Positions 1 through 8,702 of a DNA stretch of 64,000 nucleotides are shown here, piece after piece. Under the pieces are notes generated by a model. It saw nothing but the letters and a program-made list of their open reading frames with translations. It made no database searches and was not told the DNA's origin. A program made the translations under genes and the position numbers. Origin of the DNA: CAZOWW01 sp964583765 (GTDB lineage Bacteria; Actinomycetota; Actinomycetes; Actinomycetales; Kineosporiaceae). The stretch is from positions 1 through 64,000 of the forward strand of contig CAZOWW010000014.1 in NCBI GenBank assembly GCA_964583765.1, written 5' to 3'. How positions within the stretch are numbered: the stretch's first letter is position 1; each line of letters starts with the position of its first letter.

Positions 1-139
1 GCACGTCCGGTCCATCACCGCGGCCCGGGGCACCTCGCCCCGGGCCGCGGTCATGTCCGGAACCACCGCCGACGACCCCGTCGCCGCAGCCCATTCGTCG
101 CCGCGGTCCGCGGACGGGGAAGCAGCGCCCCTCGGTCGA
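1..139. other. Window edge, no gene resolved
   Basis: The stretch holds the hairpin at 18-50. An ATG on the minus strand at 54 opens a frame to the window edge, but its 18 visible codons resemble nothing I recognise. In Streptomyces this neighbourhood (sucB, TIGR01777 gene) leads on to lipB and lipA, so a lipoate gene beyond the edge is possible but is not shown here. Confidence 0.3.
18..50. terminator. Strong GC hairpin, probable factor-independent terminator
   Basis: Bases 18-31 pair perfectly with 37-50 (14-bp stem, 5-base loop). There is no T tract, as is common for actinobacterial terminators. It lies 90 bp past the stop of the minus-strand TIGR01777 gene and could end that transcript or one converging from outside the window. 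Confidence 0.6.
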
Positions 140-1051
140 TCAGGTCGGCAGGCGGTGACCGTCGTCCGCGAGCGCCCACGCCAGGGCCGCCCGCAGGTCG
201 GGGTGCCGGTACCGGTATCCCGAGGCGAGGAGTCGGCGGGGGAGCACCCGCTGGCTCGCCAGCAGCTCACCCGCGAACTCGCCCAGGGCCAGCCGCAGGG
301 CGAAGGCCGGGGCGGGCACGAGGCTCGGGCGGTGCAGCAGGCGTGCCAGCTCCGTGACGAGCTCGCGGTGACGGACGGGATTCGGGGCGGTCAGGTTGAC
401 CGGTCCGGAGAGGTCCGCGGTGAGCAGGTGCACCAGTGCGCCCACCTCGTCCGCGCGACTGATCCAGCTCCACCACTGCCGTCCCGAACCGAGCGGGCCA
501 GCCAGCCCTGCCCGAGTGAGGGTGGCGAGCCGGCCGAGCGCGCCTCCGGTGCCCGACAGGACCAGACCCGTCCGGGCGTGCACCACGCGGACGCCGGCCT
601 GCGCGGCCGGAGCGGTCGCGGCCTCCCAGCCGCAGGTCACCTCCGCCAGGAACGTGTGGCCCGGGGAGGAGTCCTCGGTGAGCGTCTCCTCGCCCCGGTC
701 GCCGTAGTAGCCGACGGCCGAACCGCAGACCAGCACGGCGGGCCGGGGAACCACGTGCGCCAGGGCCCCGGCCAGGGTGCGGGTGCTGTCGATGCGCGAG
801 GCCCGGATGGTCTGCTTGTAGGCGGGGGACCAGCGCCGGTCGCCGACACCGGCACCGGACAGGTGCACCGCCGCGTCCACACCTGCGAGCATGCGCGGGT
901 CGAGGCGCCCGGAAGCAGGATCCCACCGGATCTCGTCGTCCGAGACCGGTTCGCGGCGCACGAGGCGCACCACGTCATGGCCCTGCGACCGGAGTGCCGG
1001 AACCAGGGCAGAGCCGATCAGACCACCGGCTCCTGTGACCGCAACACGCAT
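140..1051 (-). CDS. TIGR01777 family NAD(P)-binding epimerase-like protein
   Basis: 303-residue member of the extended SDR/epimerase TIGR01777 family (YfcH-like); the substrate is unknown for this family. The N-terminus carries the glycine-rich dinucleotide motif VTGAGGLIGSALVPAL (residues 4-19). The family signature GSAVGYYGDRGEE lies near the middle. The C-terminus is a DUF1731-type segment with PRRLLASGYRYRHPDL. Length is normal for the family. It is last in the minus-strand lpdA-sucB-HSP90-TPR run, 25 bp after the TPR gene. The ATG at 1051 was chosen because it begins directly at the Rossmann strand and has a -10-like GATGAT six bases upstream, which would allow its own leaderless transcript. 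Confidence 0.9.
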   Translation of the reverse strand: MRVAVTGAGGLIGSALVPALRSQGHDVVRLVRREPVSDDEIRWDPASGRLDPRMLAGVDAAVHLSGAGVGDRRWSPAYKQTIRASRIDSTRTLAGALAHVVPRPAVLVCGSAVGYYGDRGEETLTEDSSPGHTFLAEVTCGWEAATAPAAQAGVRVVHARTGLVLSGTGGALGRLATLTRAGLAGPLGSGRQWWSWISRADEVGALVHLLTADLSGPVNLTAPNPVRHRELVTELARLLHRPSLVPAPAFALRLALGEFAGELLASQRVLPRRLLASGYRYRHPDLRAALAWALADDGHRLPT

Positions 1052-1057
1052 GACCCC

Positions 1058-1063
1058 ATCATC
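1058..1063 (-). promoter_or_regulatory. Possible leaderless -10 element (GATGAT) for the TIGR01777 gene
   Basis: GATGAT on the minus strand is separated by exactly six bases from the ATG at 1051. It lies in the 25-bp gap after the TPR gene. It is weaker than the other elements of this type because position 1 is G. Confidence 0.35.
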
Positions 1064-1076
1064 GACGTCATCGGCC

Positions 1077-4000
1077 TCACCCGCCCGAGAAGCGGCTCCA
1101 GGCATCCTCGGCCGCGTCCGGCCGACCGTCCTGGTCGAGCAGGTCCGCAAGGCGGCCGCCGAGCCGCCGCGCCTGATCGAGGTCGCCGTCCGCCAGCGCC
1201 TCCTCGGCACACTGCTGCAGCGCGGGAAGGGCCTCGAGCGGGCGCCCGAGGTCCTCGAGGAACTTCGTGCGCAACCAGCTGATCTCCCGGGCGGCCGCGC
1301 GGTCGCCCAGCCGACGGTACTGCTCGTCGAGGGTGGCGGTGAGCGCCAGGGCCCGCTCGGGATCACCCGCCGCCCCGGCGACCCAGGCCTCCTGCTCGTT
1401 GAGCGCGAGCAGGTGCCATTGCACCGCGGGCAGTTCCTCCTCGGGCTTCTCCTGCGTGAGCAGGTGGGCGCGGGCCTCCTGCAGCGCCAGGTCGGCGGCG
1501 ATCGGCCCGTCCGCCTGCAGCACGCGCAGGGCCCGGGCCCGACGGCAGGCCGCCGCCTGTTGCCAGGCGCCCTCGACGTCGAACAGCCGGGCCGCGTCCT
1601 GGTAGGTCTTGGCGGCGCGGGCCGCATCCGGGTCGGCCGCGGCGGCCAGCGTCAACGACTCCGCGGCACCGACCGGCGAACCGGTCCGCCGGTGCCAGGC
1701 CGCGCTGCGCCGTGCCAGCTCGTGGGCCTGGTCCTGGTTCCCGATGTCCCGGCAGCAGAGCGCGGTGGCATAGGCCAGGCGCGCGGCGGCCCGCATTCGC
1801 GAGGCATCGCGCGGGTCGGCGTCGAACATCTCCACCGACCCCGGATCCAGGCCGGTGAGCAGGTCCGGGTCGTGGAACAGGTCGTGTTCGTGGAACAGAT
1901 CGGGGTCGTCCAGGAGAGCCGGGTCGTGGGGCAACCCGGGGTCGTCGAGGAGAGCCGGGTCCTCGACGAGGACCGGGTCGTCGAGCAGGTCACGGTCGTC
2001 GAGCGGGTCACGGTCGTCGAATCCGGTGCCGGGGGGGTCCCAGGACGCCTCGACACCCGGGTCCAGGCCTTCTTCGAGTACCGAGAGCACCCGCTCGCCG
2101 AGATCGGCCGCCTCCACGGAGCGTCCCGCGCTGCGCAGGGCATGGACACCTTCGAGATAGGACTGGGCGGCGACCGCGGGATCGGGTTCGAGCTCGTCGA
2201 GGAGTTCGGCGGCCCGCAGATGCGCCTCGGCGCAGGGGGACCACTGGTCGAGCTCGGCGTGCACCCGGCCGAGCAGGGTGAGGATGTCCGCGGTGAGCCG
2301 TTCCTCGGCCGCGACGATGGCGTTCTCGACCGCCTCGTCGAGTTCGGCGAGCGCTGACTCGAGTTCCCCCTCGCGGGCGAGGGCGAGCCCCAGTTGCCAG
2401 CGCAGCACCGCGCGTTCCCGGCACCGGCTGCCCGGCGGCAGCAGTGCGAGTCCCTCCCGGGCAGCCGCGGCGACGTCGGAGGCGGACTCCTGGTCCACGC
2501 GCTGGAGCGGCAGCAGGGAGTAGGTGCCCAGCTGCAGGGGGGTCAGGCATGCCCGGTCCGCCTTCGCGAAGGCCGCGGCGGCCCAGTCGAGGGCCACCTC
2601 CACCTGGGGGAACGAGTCGTCCAGGCCGCTGTCCTCCGCGGGGTCGAGGAGCGAGATGTCCCCGCCCTCGTCCAGGGTGTCCCCGGGGTCCGCGGACGGG
2701 GAGGGGGTGTCGAGGGAGAGCACGGTCTCGGTGGGCAACGGCGCGAGCATGAGCAGGCGGGCGGCCAACGACCAGGCGGTTCCGGTGGCGCCGGGGTCGG
2801 CCAGGCTCTCGGTACGGGTGGCGAGATCGACGATCCGGGCGGTCGCCGCGGCCAGATCCGTTCCGGGCAGGCGGGTCGAGCGCAGCAGGCAGAGCTGTTC
2901 GTGCACCAACGCCTCGGCGGTCTCGCCCGCGAGGTACAGCCCCGCCACCGCCGCCTCGGCCCGGCCGAGGGCGTTGCGGGCAGTTGCCTCCCAGGTGCGC
3001 AGATCGGTCACCGGCGCCTCGAGCGCGGTGCTCAGCTCCTCCAGGCACAGAGCGGCCTCGAGCCGGGCGATCGCCACCTGCTCGGGATCGACGGGTTCGG
3101 CAGGGGGGACGGCATCGTGCTTCGGGCTCTCGTCGGACGACGGTCCCCGCTCCTCGTCGAGCCACCGGCGACGGACCTGGGACCACGCCACGAGCACCCG
3201 TCGCTGGTCGACGGCCTGACCGGTGAGGCGGCTGCGGACGAGTTCGGTGGCCAGGGCGGTCGGATCGTCCTCGGGGAGCCTGACGGGGGTCTCGTGGGAG
3301 GCGACGACGGGGGAGTCGTGCAGTCCGCTGCGGGGCGTCGTGCGGGTGACCAGGGGCAGATCCGGCAGCGGTCCCGCGGTGAGGATCGAGTCGACCAGCT
3401 CGCTGACGGCAGGGGTGCCGTTGCGCGCGTCGAACTGCCGGGCGACCGCATCGGCCGACATGCGGAGTTGCTCGTGGAGCCCGGCGACGGTGGTCGTCGT
3501 GGGGCTGCCCGGGCCCGGGCGCGACGCGATGGCGAGTTCCCCGTGTCCCTGCGCGGCGAGTTCGGCGAGCAGCCGGGCCCCGGCGGCGGCGAAGAGCATC
3601 TGCGCCCAGGGCGTGGGCGCCGCGAGCCCCACCGTGAGGTACTCCTCGAGCAGGTCCAGACCGCGGGCGAGCCGTCCGGTGCGGGCACAGGTGAGCAGGT
3701 GGGGTGCGACCTCGGCGACCGGTGCGACGTCCGCCCGCAGCAGGCGCATGCCGCGCACGTGTTCGTGGGCCGCGCGGGCCGCCGCTCCCGTGAGCAGGAG
3801 CGACGGCAGGACCTTCGAGATCGTCGCCTGCGGCTGCTCCCGGCACCCCCCGTGGTCGAGGACGGGCATGGCCTCGCGGACGGCGTCCTCGTGCCGGCCG
3901 AGGGCGGCCAGGTGGCGCACGCGGTGGGAGGGGACGCAGGCGGCGCAGTCGCACAGCGGCGTCCGGGGGGCGATCACCCATCGCTCGTAGGCCTCGACGG

Positions 4001-4454
4001 TCTCGGGGGCGGCCTCGCCGTGGACGTGCGCGCTCACCTGGTAGCGCACCCCGAGGACGGGCGTGTCGGCGTGCCCGGTCCGGGCGTACCGGTCCGCCAT
4101 GTCCTCGACCGCCTGGTTGATCTGGGCCAGAGGCACCGCGGGGTGTTCCAGGACCCCGACCGTGACCCACTTGAACATCCACAGCACCTGGCGGGTCTCC
4201 CAGTCGGTCCACCAGGACGGCATGGTGTCCATGCGGCGCAGCATCCAGGCGAAGGGCGCGAATCGCTTGAGCGGTTCCCCGCCGTAGCTGTAGCAGCTGA
4301 GCAGTTCGGCGCGGGCGCGGACCCCCAGCCGCTCGTCGTCGATCGCGTCGGCCTCGCCGACGAGTTGCTCCACACCCGTGGTGCGGGCCAGTCCGTAGGG
4401 GAGTTCGACGACCCGGGCCAGGGCGGCCTCGATCTCCCGGTCCCCGCGGCTCAC
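1077..4454 (-). CDS. Very large tetratricopeptide-repeat protein coupled to the HSP90-like ATPase
   Basis: 1125 residues, GTG start whose GTGA overlaps the stop of the HSP90-like gene, so the two are translationally coupled. The protein is almost entirely helical, Ala/Leu/Glu-rich hairpins of TPR type, for example ARLEAALCLEELSTAL and QAAACRRARALRVLQ. There is no signal peptide or membrane segment, so it is likely cytosolic. A Cys cluster C168-x-C170-xx-C173 followed by SHRVRH could bind metal. Residues about 812-868 are an acidic repeat built on DDPxLL. No catalytic domain is visible. I infer a scaffold or co-chaperone/client adaptor for the adjacent HSP90-like protein, since eukaryotic HSP90 works with TPR partners. 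This is inference from coupling and fold only. Confidence 0.8.
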   Translation of the reverse strand: MSRGDREIEAALARVVELPYGLARTTGVEQLVGEADAIDDERLGVRARAELLSCYSYGGEPLKRFAPFAWMLRRMDTMPSWWTDWETRQVLWMFKWVTVGVLEHPAVPLAQINQAVEDMADRYARTGHADTPVLGVRYQVSAHVHGEAAPETVEAYERWVIAPRTPLCDCAACVPSHRVRHLAALGRHEDAVREAMPVLDHGGCREQPQATISKVLPSLLLTGAAARAAHEHVRGMRLLRADVAPVAEVAPHLLTCARTGRLARGLDLLEEYLTVGLAAPTPWAQMLFAAAGARLLAELAAQGHGELAIASRPGPGSPTTTTVAGLHEQLRMSADAVARQFDARNGTPAVSELVDSILTAGPLPDLPLVTRTTPRSGLHDSPVVASHETPVRLPEDDPTALATELVRSRLTGQAVDQRRVLVAWSQVRRRWLDEERGPSSDESPKHDAVPPAEPVDPEQVAIARLEAALCLEELSTALEAPVTDLRTWEATARNALGRAEAAVAGLYLAGETAEALVHEQLCLLRSTRLPGTDLAAATARIVDLATRTESLADPGATGTAWSLAARLLMLAPLPTETVLSLDTPSPSADPGDTLDEGGDISLLDPAEDSGLDDSFPQVEVALDWAAAAFAKADRACLTPLQLGTYSLLPLQRVDQESASDVAAAAREGLALLPPGSRCRERAVLRWQLGLALAREGELESALAELDEAVENAIVAAEERLTADILTLLGRVHAELDQWSPCAEAHLRAAELLDELEPDPAVAAQSYLEGVHALRSAGRSVEAADLGERVLSVLEEGLDPGVEASWDPPGTGFDDRDPLDDRDLLDDPVLVEDPALLDDPGLPHDPALLDDPDLFHEHDLFHDPDLLTGLDPGSVEMFDADPRDASRMRAAARLAYATALCCRDIGNQDQAHELARRSAAWHRRTGSPVGAAESLTLAAAADPDAARAAKTYQDAARLFDVEGAWQQAAACRRARALRVLQADGPIAADLALQEARAHLLTQEKPEEELPAVQWHLLALNEQEAWVAGAAGDPERALALTATLDEQYRRLGDRAAAREISWLRTKFLEDLGRPLEALPALQQCAEEALADGDLDQARRLGGRLADLLDQDGRPDAAEDAWSRFSGG
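1848..2035 (-). repeat. Intragenic degenerate tandem repeat encoding DDPxLL units
   Basis: Inside the TPR gene the minus strand repeats 15-18-base units resembling GACGACCCGGTCCTC. They give a peptide alternating pairs of acidic residues with Leu/Pro/His (residues about 812-868). Units vary in length by multiples of three, so the frame is kept. Confidence 0.75.
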
Positions 4455-6496
4455 CGGTCCGCCACGCAGCGGTCGAGGAGGCCGAGGAACGAGCGGTGCA
4501 GGGTCGCCAGATCGGTCGGCTCGAGGGCATGCTGGCCCAGCAGCAGCGACTGGCAGAACAGGCCCTCGACGGCCAGGACGAGCAGCTCGGGGTCGTGCAG
4601 GTCGAGCACCCGGCGCACGGTGGGATTGTTGTGGTTGAGCAACAGGCGCCGTCGGGCGTGTCCGGCATCGTCGATGGCCTGCAGGAGCGCGCCCCAGGGA
4701 TCGTCCGGTTCGCTGCTCGCGGTCACGGCCCGGCTCGCCCTGCGGTGGCGCGCCTCCCGGTCGTCCAGGACCAGCGCCGGCAGGGCCGCCGGCTCGAACT
4801 GACGCAGTTCGACGTCGACCTCGAGCGGTTCCAGGGCCCGGCGGGTCGCCTCGAGTGCGGGCCGCAGGAGGAGCGCCACCCCGTCCGGGACCTCCGCGAT
4901 GTGCGACTCCAGGTCACCGGGGGTCAGGGCGATCACGGTCAGGGACGGGTGGACCACGGACACCCGGGCGAGCAGATCGAGGTCGTAGGTGTACCCGGCG
5001 TTGACCACGCCGAGCCGCTGGGCCGTGGCCACGGCACACACCTGCCGGTACTCCTCGACGGTGGCGGTGTGGCGGATGACGCCGAACTGCTCCGCGACCT
5101 CGAGGAGGGTCAGCGGTCCGGCCGAGGTCTCGAAGCGCAGCAACGGCAGGACGGCGCGCAGGAGGTCGTCGTCGTGGGCGGCCATCGCCTTCACCGCGAG
5201 CTCGTGGCAGCGCAGGAACGCCGCGAACCGGTCCGGGTCCACCCGGGCGACCCGCAGGAGCCACCGGCGCACCTGTTCGCCCAGGCCGATCCGCACCGTC
5301 TCCAGCAGGTCGTCGTCGTAGAGCGACTCGCGGGAGGCGGTCAGGCGCAGGCCCTCGGCGTTGACCACACAGCGAGCGAAGAAGGCCCACTCGGGCAGCA
5401 GTCCGGTGACGGTGCGCGAGACGAGCATGCCCTTGGCGTAGACCCGGTGGCTCTGCCGGGTGCTGGGGGAGACGGGGTCCGCCAGGATCGCCGCGATGCC
5501 GCGCAGCCCCGCCTCGGGCACCGCGATCGGAAGAGCCGCCAGTGCCCGGACGCCCAGGAGTCGTTCTGCGTCCTGGGCGAGGAGTCGCTCGGCCGGTTCC
5601 ACGGCCACCGGCGGGTCCCAGGGACGCCGCGTCACGGTGATCCGGCGGATACCGTCGTCCCCGGTCGCCACGAACACCCGCCGGTCGAGCATCTGCGCGA
5701 ACTCCGTGACCAGGTCGGTCACGGTGCCGGAGCGGGTCCAGTCCTCGCTGCCCGGAGCGGTGCGCAGTGCCACCCAGGTACCTGCCGCGTCGGGGGAGGA
5801 ACCGTCGAGCCACCCGCGGTCCCAGCCGGCCTCGACCGCGGCCCGGGGCAGTCGCTCGGCCGCGCGGGCGATCTCGTCCGGGGTGGGGATTCCCACGCGG
5901 TAGGTGCCGTCGCTGTGGCCGACCCAGCGCACGAGCGGCCCGCCGGTCGCGGATCGCGAGAGGACCTCGATCTCATCCGCGACGAGGAAGCAGGAGAGCA
6001 ACCCGATCCCGAACTGTCCCAGGAACTCGCCGCGGGCGAAGCCGAGCTCGTCGCGCTTGGCCGAGGCGCCGATGGTGGCCAGGAACTGGTCCACCTCCTC
6101 GGGCCGTAGTCCGATGCCGGTGTCGAAGCAGTGCACGCGCCCGTCCGGAGCGACATCGGCCGGCACCACGAGCACCTCGGGCGCAGGCACGGACTCCTGC
6201 GAGGTCCGGGGGACGGTGACCGGGACGGCGGTGCCGGACGGGTCGCCCGGACGGCTCGTGGCCTCGGTCCCCGCGTGATCCGAGAGGCGGGAGAAGGGCC
6301 TCGCCTCGTCCGTGGTGTCGTCCTGCCCGGGCTCGTGCGGAACCACCGGAATCCGGCGCAGGGCCGAGCGGGCCGAGAGCGCGTCCGCGGCGTTCTGGAC
6401 GAGCTCGCGCAGGTAGACCCGGGGGCTCGAGTACAGGTGGTGGCTCAGGAGATCGACCACCCCACGCAGGTCGACCCGGAAGCTCTGCTCGGTCAC
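4451..6496 (-). CDS. HSP90-like GHKL ATPase chaperone (divergent HtpG)
   Basis: 681 residues from the GTG at 6496 (GGAG four bases upstream); an open frame reaches 6688 but the extra residues do not look coding. ATP-site boxes of the HSP90/GHKL family are present: YLRELVQNAADAL (Glu31, Asn35), DTGIGL (Asp125) and GEFLGQFGIGLLSCF. The middle-domain motif NAEGLRLTASRE keeps the SRE arginine that in HSP90 contacts the ATP gamma-phosphate. A low-complexity Pro/Thr/Asp insertion (about residues 54-107) separates the first two boxes, which are closer in E. coli HtpG. The C-terminal third carries LNHNNPTVRRVL and ends without an MEEVD-type tail. It is coupled to a 1125-residue TPR protein. The likely role is ATP-dependent chaperoning; clients are unknown. 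Confidence 0.88.
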   Translation of the reverse strand: MTEQSFRVDLRGVVDLLSHHLYSSPRVYLRELVQNAADALSARSALRRIPVVPHEPGQDDTTDEARPFSRLSDHAGTEATSRPGDPSGTAVPVTVPRTSQESVPAPEVLVVPADVAPDGRVHCFDTGIGLRPEEVDQFLATIGASAKRDELGFARGEFLGQFGIGLLSCFLVADEIEVLSRSATGGPLVRWVGHSDGTYRVGIPTPDEIARAAERLPRAAVEAGWDRGWLDGSSPDAAGTWVALRTAPGSEDWTRSGTVTDLVTEFAQMLDRRVFVATGDDGIRRITVTRRPWDPPVAVEPAERLLAQDAERLLGVRALAALPIAVPEAGLRGIAAILADPVSPSTRQSHRVYAKGMLVSRTVTGLLPEWAFFARCVVNAEGLRLTASRESLYDDDLLETVRIGLGEQVRRWLLRVARVDPDRFAAFLRCHELAVKAMAAHDDDLLRAVLPLLRFETSAGPLTLLEVAEQFGVIRHTATVEEYRQVCAVATAQRLGVVNAGYTYDLDLLARVSVVHPSLTVIALTPGDLESHIAEVPDGVALLLRPALEATRRALEPLEVDVELRQFEPAALPALVLDDREARHRRASRAVTASSEPDDPWGALLQAIDDAGHARRRLLLNHNNPTVRRVLDLHDPELLVLAVEGLFCQSLLLGQHALEPTDLATLHRSFLGLLDRCVADR

Positions 6497-6693
6497 GGTG
6501 CTCCATGATGCCGTGCCGCGTGGGATGCCGCGTACGTGCCGGGAGAGCGCAATGTTCCCGTGATCTCCCTGCAGGCTCTTCGGCGCGGCCGAGGCCCGAT
6601 CGGGCAGCCGAAGGGACGGGAGAAAACGGTCGAATCGGGCGGCCTGACTGCCCGGACGGGCAGGAAAATTCAGGCGGACGATGCGCACGGGAG

Positions 6694-6735
6694 GAGGTGA
6701 GGGGCGGACCCGGTCCCGGGTCCGCCCCTCACCTC
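6694..6735. terminator. Long perfect hairpin after sucB
   Basis: Bases 6694-6711 pair with 6718-6735 (18-bp stem, 6-base loop), starting four bases after the sucB stop codon on the minus strand. It probably ends the lpdA/sucB transcript and separates it from the HSP90-TPR pair. The remaining bases to 6496 show no other clear signal. Confidence 0.75.
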
Positions 6736-6739
6736 GGGG

Positions 6740-8566
6740 TCACAGGCCGAGTTCGGCCTCGAAGGCTCCTTCTTCGAGGCGGGACTTCACCGCGACGAGG
6801 AATCGGGCGGCATCGGCACCGTCCACGATCCGGTGGTCGTAGGACAGGGCCAGGTAGACCATCGAGCGGATGGCGATCGTCTCCCCGCCGTCCCGGTCCG
6901 GGACGACCACGGGACGCTTGACCACGGCGCCGGTCCCCAGGATGGCGACCTGGGGCTGGTAGACGATGGGCGTGTCGAACAGGGCCCCTCGGCTGCCGGT
7001 GTTCGTCAGGGTGAAGGTGCCCCCGCCGAGTTCGTCGGGGCTGATCTTGTTCCGCCGGGTACGGTCGGCGAGATCGGCGATCTTGCGGGCGAGCCCGGCG
7101 ATGTTCAGATCCCCGGCATCGCGCACGATCGGCACGACCAGCCCGCGTTCGGTGTCCACGGCGACGCCGAGGTTCTCCTCGCCGTGGTAGACGATGCTGT
7201 CCTCCTCGATGGAGGCGTTGACCACGGGGTACTGCTTGAGCGCCTCGACCGCCGCGCGGGCGAAGAAGGGCAGGAAGGAGAGCTTGACGCCCTCGCGGGC
7301 CTCGAAGTCCGCCTTGGCCCGGGCACGCAGCCGGGCCACCTTGGTGACGTCGACCTCGACCACGGTCGTGAGCTGGGCCGAGACCTGCAACGACTCGACC
7401 ATGCGCAGGCCGATCAGGCGCCGGAGCCGACTGAGCTTCTGCGTCGTGCCCCGCAGCGGTGAGGCGGCCACCGGCGTGGGGGTCACGGTCGTGGGCACCC
7501 GGCCCTGGGCGTTCTGGGCGGCGGCGAGCAGCTCGGCCTCCCGGCGGGCCCGTGCGGCCTCCAGGACGTCCTGTTTGCGGATGCGTCCTCCCACTCCCGT
7601 GCCGCCGAGGCCGGAGAGGTCGATCCCGTGCTGGATGGCCAGGCGCCGCACGAGCGGGGTCACGTACACGGAGACGTCGCCGTCCGCGTCGGGTGTGCTC
7701 TCGAAGGCGTGCCCGGCGGGGGTCTGGACCGCGGGCCTGACCGTCGCGGGCGGCGGGACGGGGCTCGGCGGCCGGGAGGCGTGCGCCGGTGCGGTCGATG
7801 CGACGGGCACGGGTGCGACGGGCACGGGTGGGACCGGCGTGGTGACCACGGAGGGCACGGGCGCGGGCGGGACCGGCGCGGGCACCGGCGGCGTGGGTAC
7901 GGCGGGCGACATCACACCGCTGCGGACCACCGCGAGCGGTGCGCCCACGGCCACGGTCTCGTCCTCGCCGACCAGAACCTTCACGAGGATCCCCGCGACC
8001 GGGGAGGGGATCTCGGTGTCGACCTTGTCGGTGGAGACCTCCAGCAGCGGCTCGTCGAGTTCGACGAGGTCGCCCTCGGCCTTGAGCCACCTCGTGACCG
8101 TGCCCTCGGTGACGCTCTCGCCGAGGGCGGGCATGGTCACCTGGTACTCGGCCGACGGACCGTCCGCCTCGAGGCCTGCGGCGGGGGCAGCCGGCTGGGC
8201 GGGCGCAGGGGCCTGTGGTGCCGCGGGCACTGGGGGCTGGCCGGGCCAGGCGTGGGTCGTCTGCTCGAGCGGGGAAGCCGCGGCGGGGGCCGGGATCGGA
8301 TACCCGGGGGCGGACTCCTGTGCAGAGGTGCCGGCACCGATGACGGCCAGCGCCGCACCCACGGCCACGGTCTCGTCCTCGCCGACCAGGATCTGCTCGA
8401 GGACGCCGGCCACCGGGGAGGGGATCTCGGTGTCGACCTTGTCGGTGGACACCTCCAGCAGCGGCTCGTCCACCTCGACGCGTTCCCCGACCTGCTTGAG
8501 CCAGCGCGTCACCGTGCCCTCGGTGACGCTTTCGCCGAGGGCCGGCATCTGCACGGAGTCCGACAT
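6740..8566 (-). CDS. sucB: Dihydrolipoamide acyltransferase (E2) of 2-oxoacid dehydrogenase
   Basis: 608-residue E2 with two lipoyl domains in tandem, each with the lipoylation motif TDKVDTE (Lys43 and Lys181). Pro/Ala/Thr-rich linkers follow, then a peripheral-subunit-binding domain ([17 protein letters not shown] ... [11 protein letters not shown]) and the catalytic domain ending [15 protein letters not shown], where His578 and the following Asp are the acyltransfer residues. It transfers the acyl group from the E1 product to CoA in a pyruvate- or 2-oxoglutarate-type complex. In actinobacteria this sucB-annotated E2 serves pyruvate dehydrogenase and is shared with 2-oxoglutarate dehydrogenase, so the gene name should not be read as substrate proof. 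The E3 gene lies 136 bp upstream. Start ATG at 8566 has AAGGAG 12 bases upstream. Confidence 0.95.
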   Translation of the reverse strand: MSDSVQMPALGESVTEGTVTRWLKQVGERVEVDEPLLEVSTDKVDTEIPSPVAGVLEQILVGEDETVAVGAALAVIGAGTSAQESAPGYPIPAPAAASPLEQTTHAWPGQPPVPAAPQAPAPAQPAAPAAGLEADGPSAEYQVTMPALGESVTEGTVTRWLKAEGDLVELDEPLLEVSTDKVDTEIPSPVAGILVKVLVGEDETVAVGAPLAVVRSGVMSPAVPTPPVPAPVPPAPVPSVVTTPVPPVPVAPVPVASTAPAHASRPPSPVPPPATVRPAVQTPAGHAFESTPDADGDVSVYVTPLVRRLAIQHGIDLSGLGGTGVGGRIRKQDVLEAARARREAELLAAAQNAQGRVPTTVTPTPVAASPLRGTTQKLSRLRRLIGLRMVESLQVSAQLTTVVEVDVTKVARLRARAKADFEAREGVKLSFLPFFARAAVEALKQYPVVNASIEEDSIVYHGEENLGVAVDTERGLVVPIVRDAGDLNIAGLARKIADLADRTRRNKISPDELGGGTFTLTNTGSRGALFDTPIVYQPQVAILGTGAVVKRPVVVPDRDGGETIAIRSMVYLALSYDHRIVDGADAARFLVAVKSRLEEGAFEAELGL

Positions 8567-8702
8567 TGTGCTGCGTTCTCCTTAGTCACGGTCGACCCGG
8601 TGAACCGGGTGTGCTGTCAGTCTGTCGCGCCTGGGCGCGGGTCGCTCGTGCTGACGCACGGCTGGGGACGAATTCGCCCGGGCGGGCGTGGATCCGCTGG
8701 AG

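Noticed and set aside
1..139. Start of lipB on the minus strand
   Set aside because: The 18 codons after ATG 54 show no LipB features; position alone is not evidence.
2008..4668. 886-codon open frame on the minus strand
   Set aside because: Out-of-frame shadow of the TPR and HSP90 genes; Arg/Pro/Gly-rich translation with no domain.
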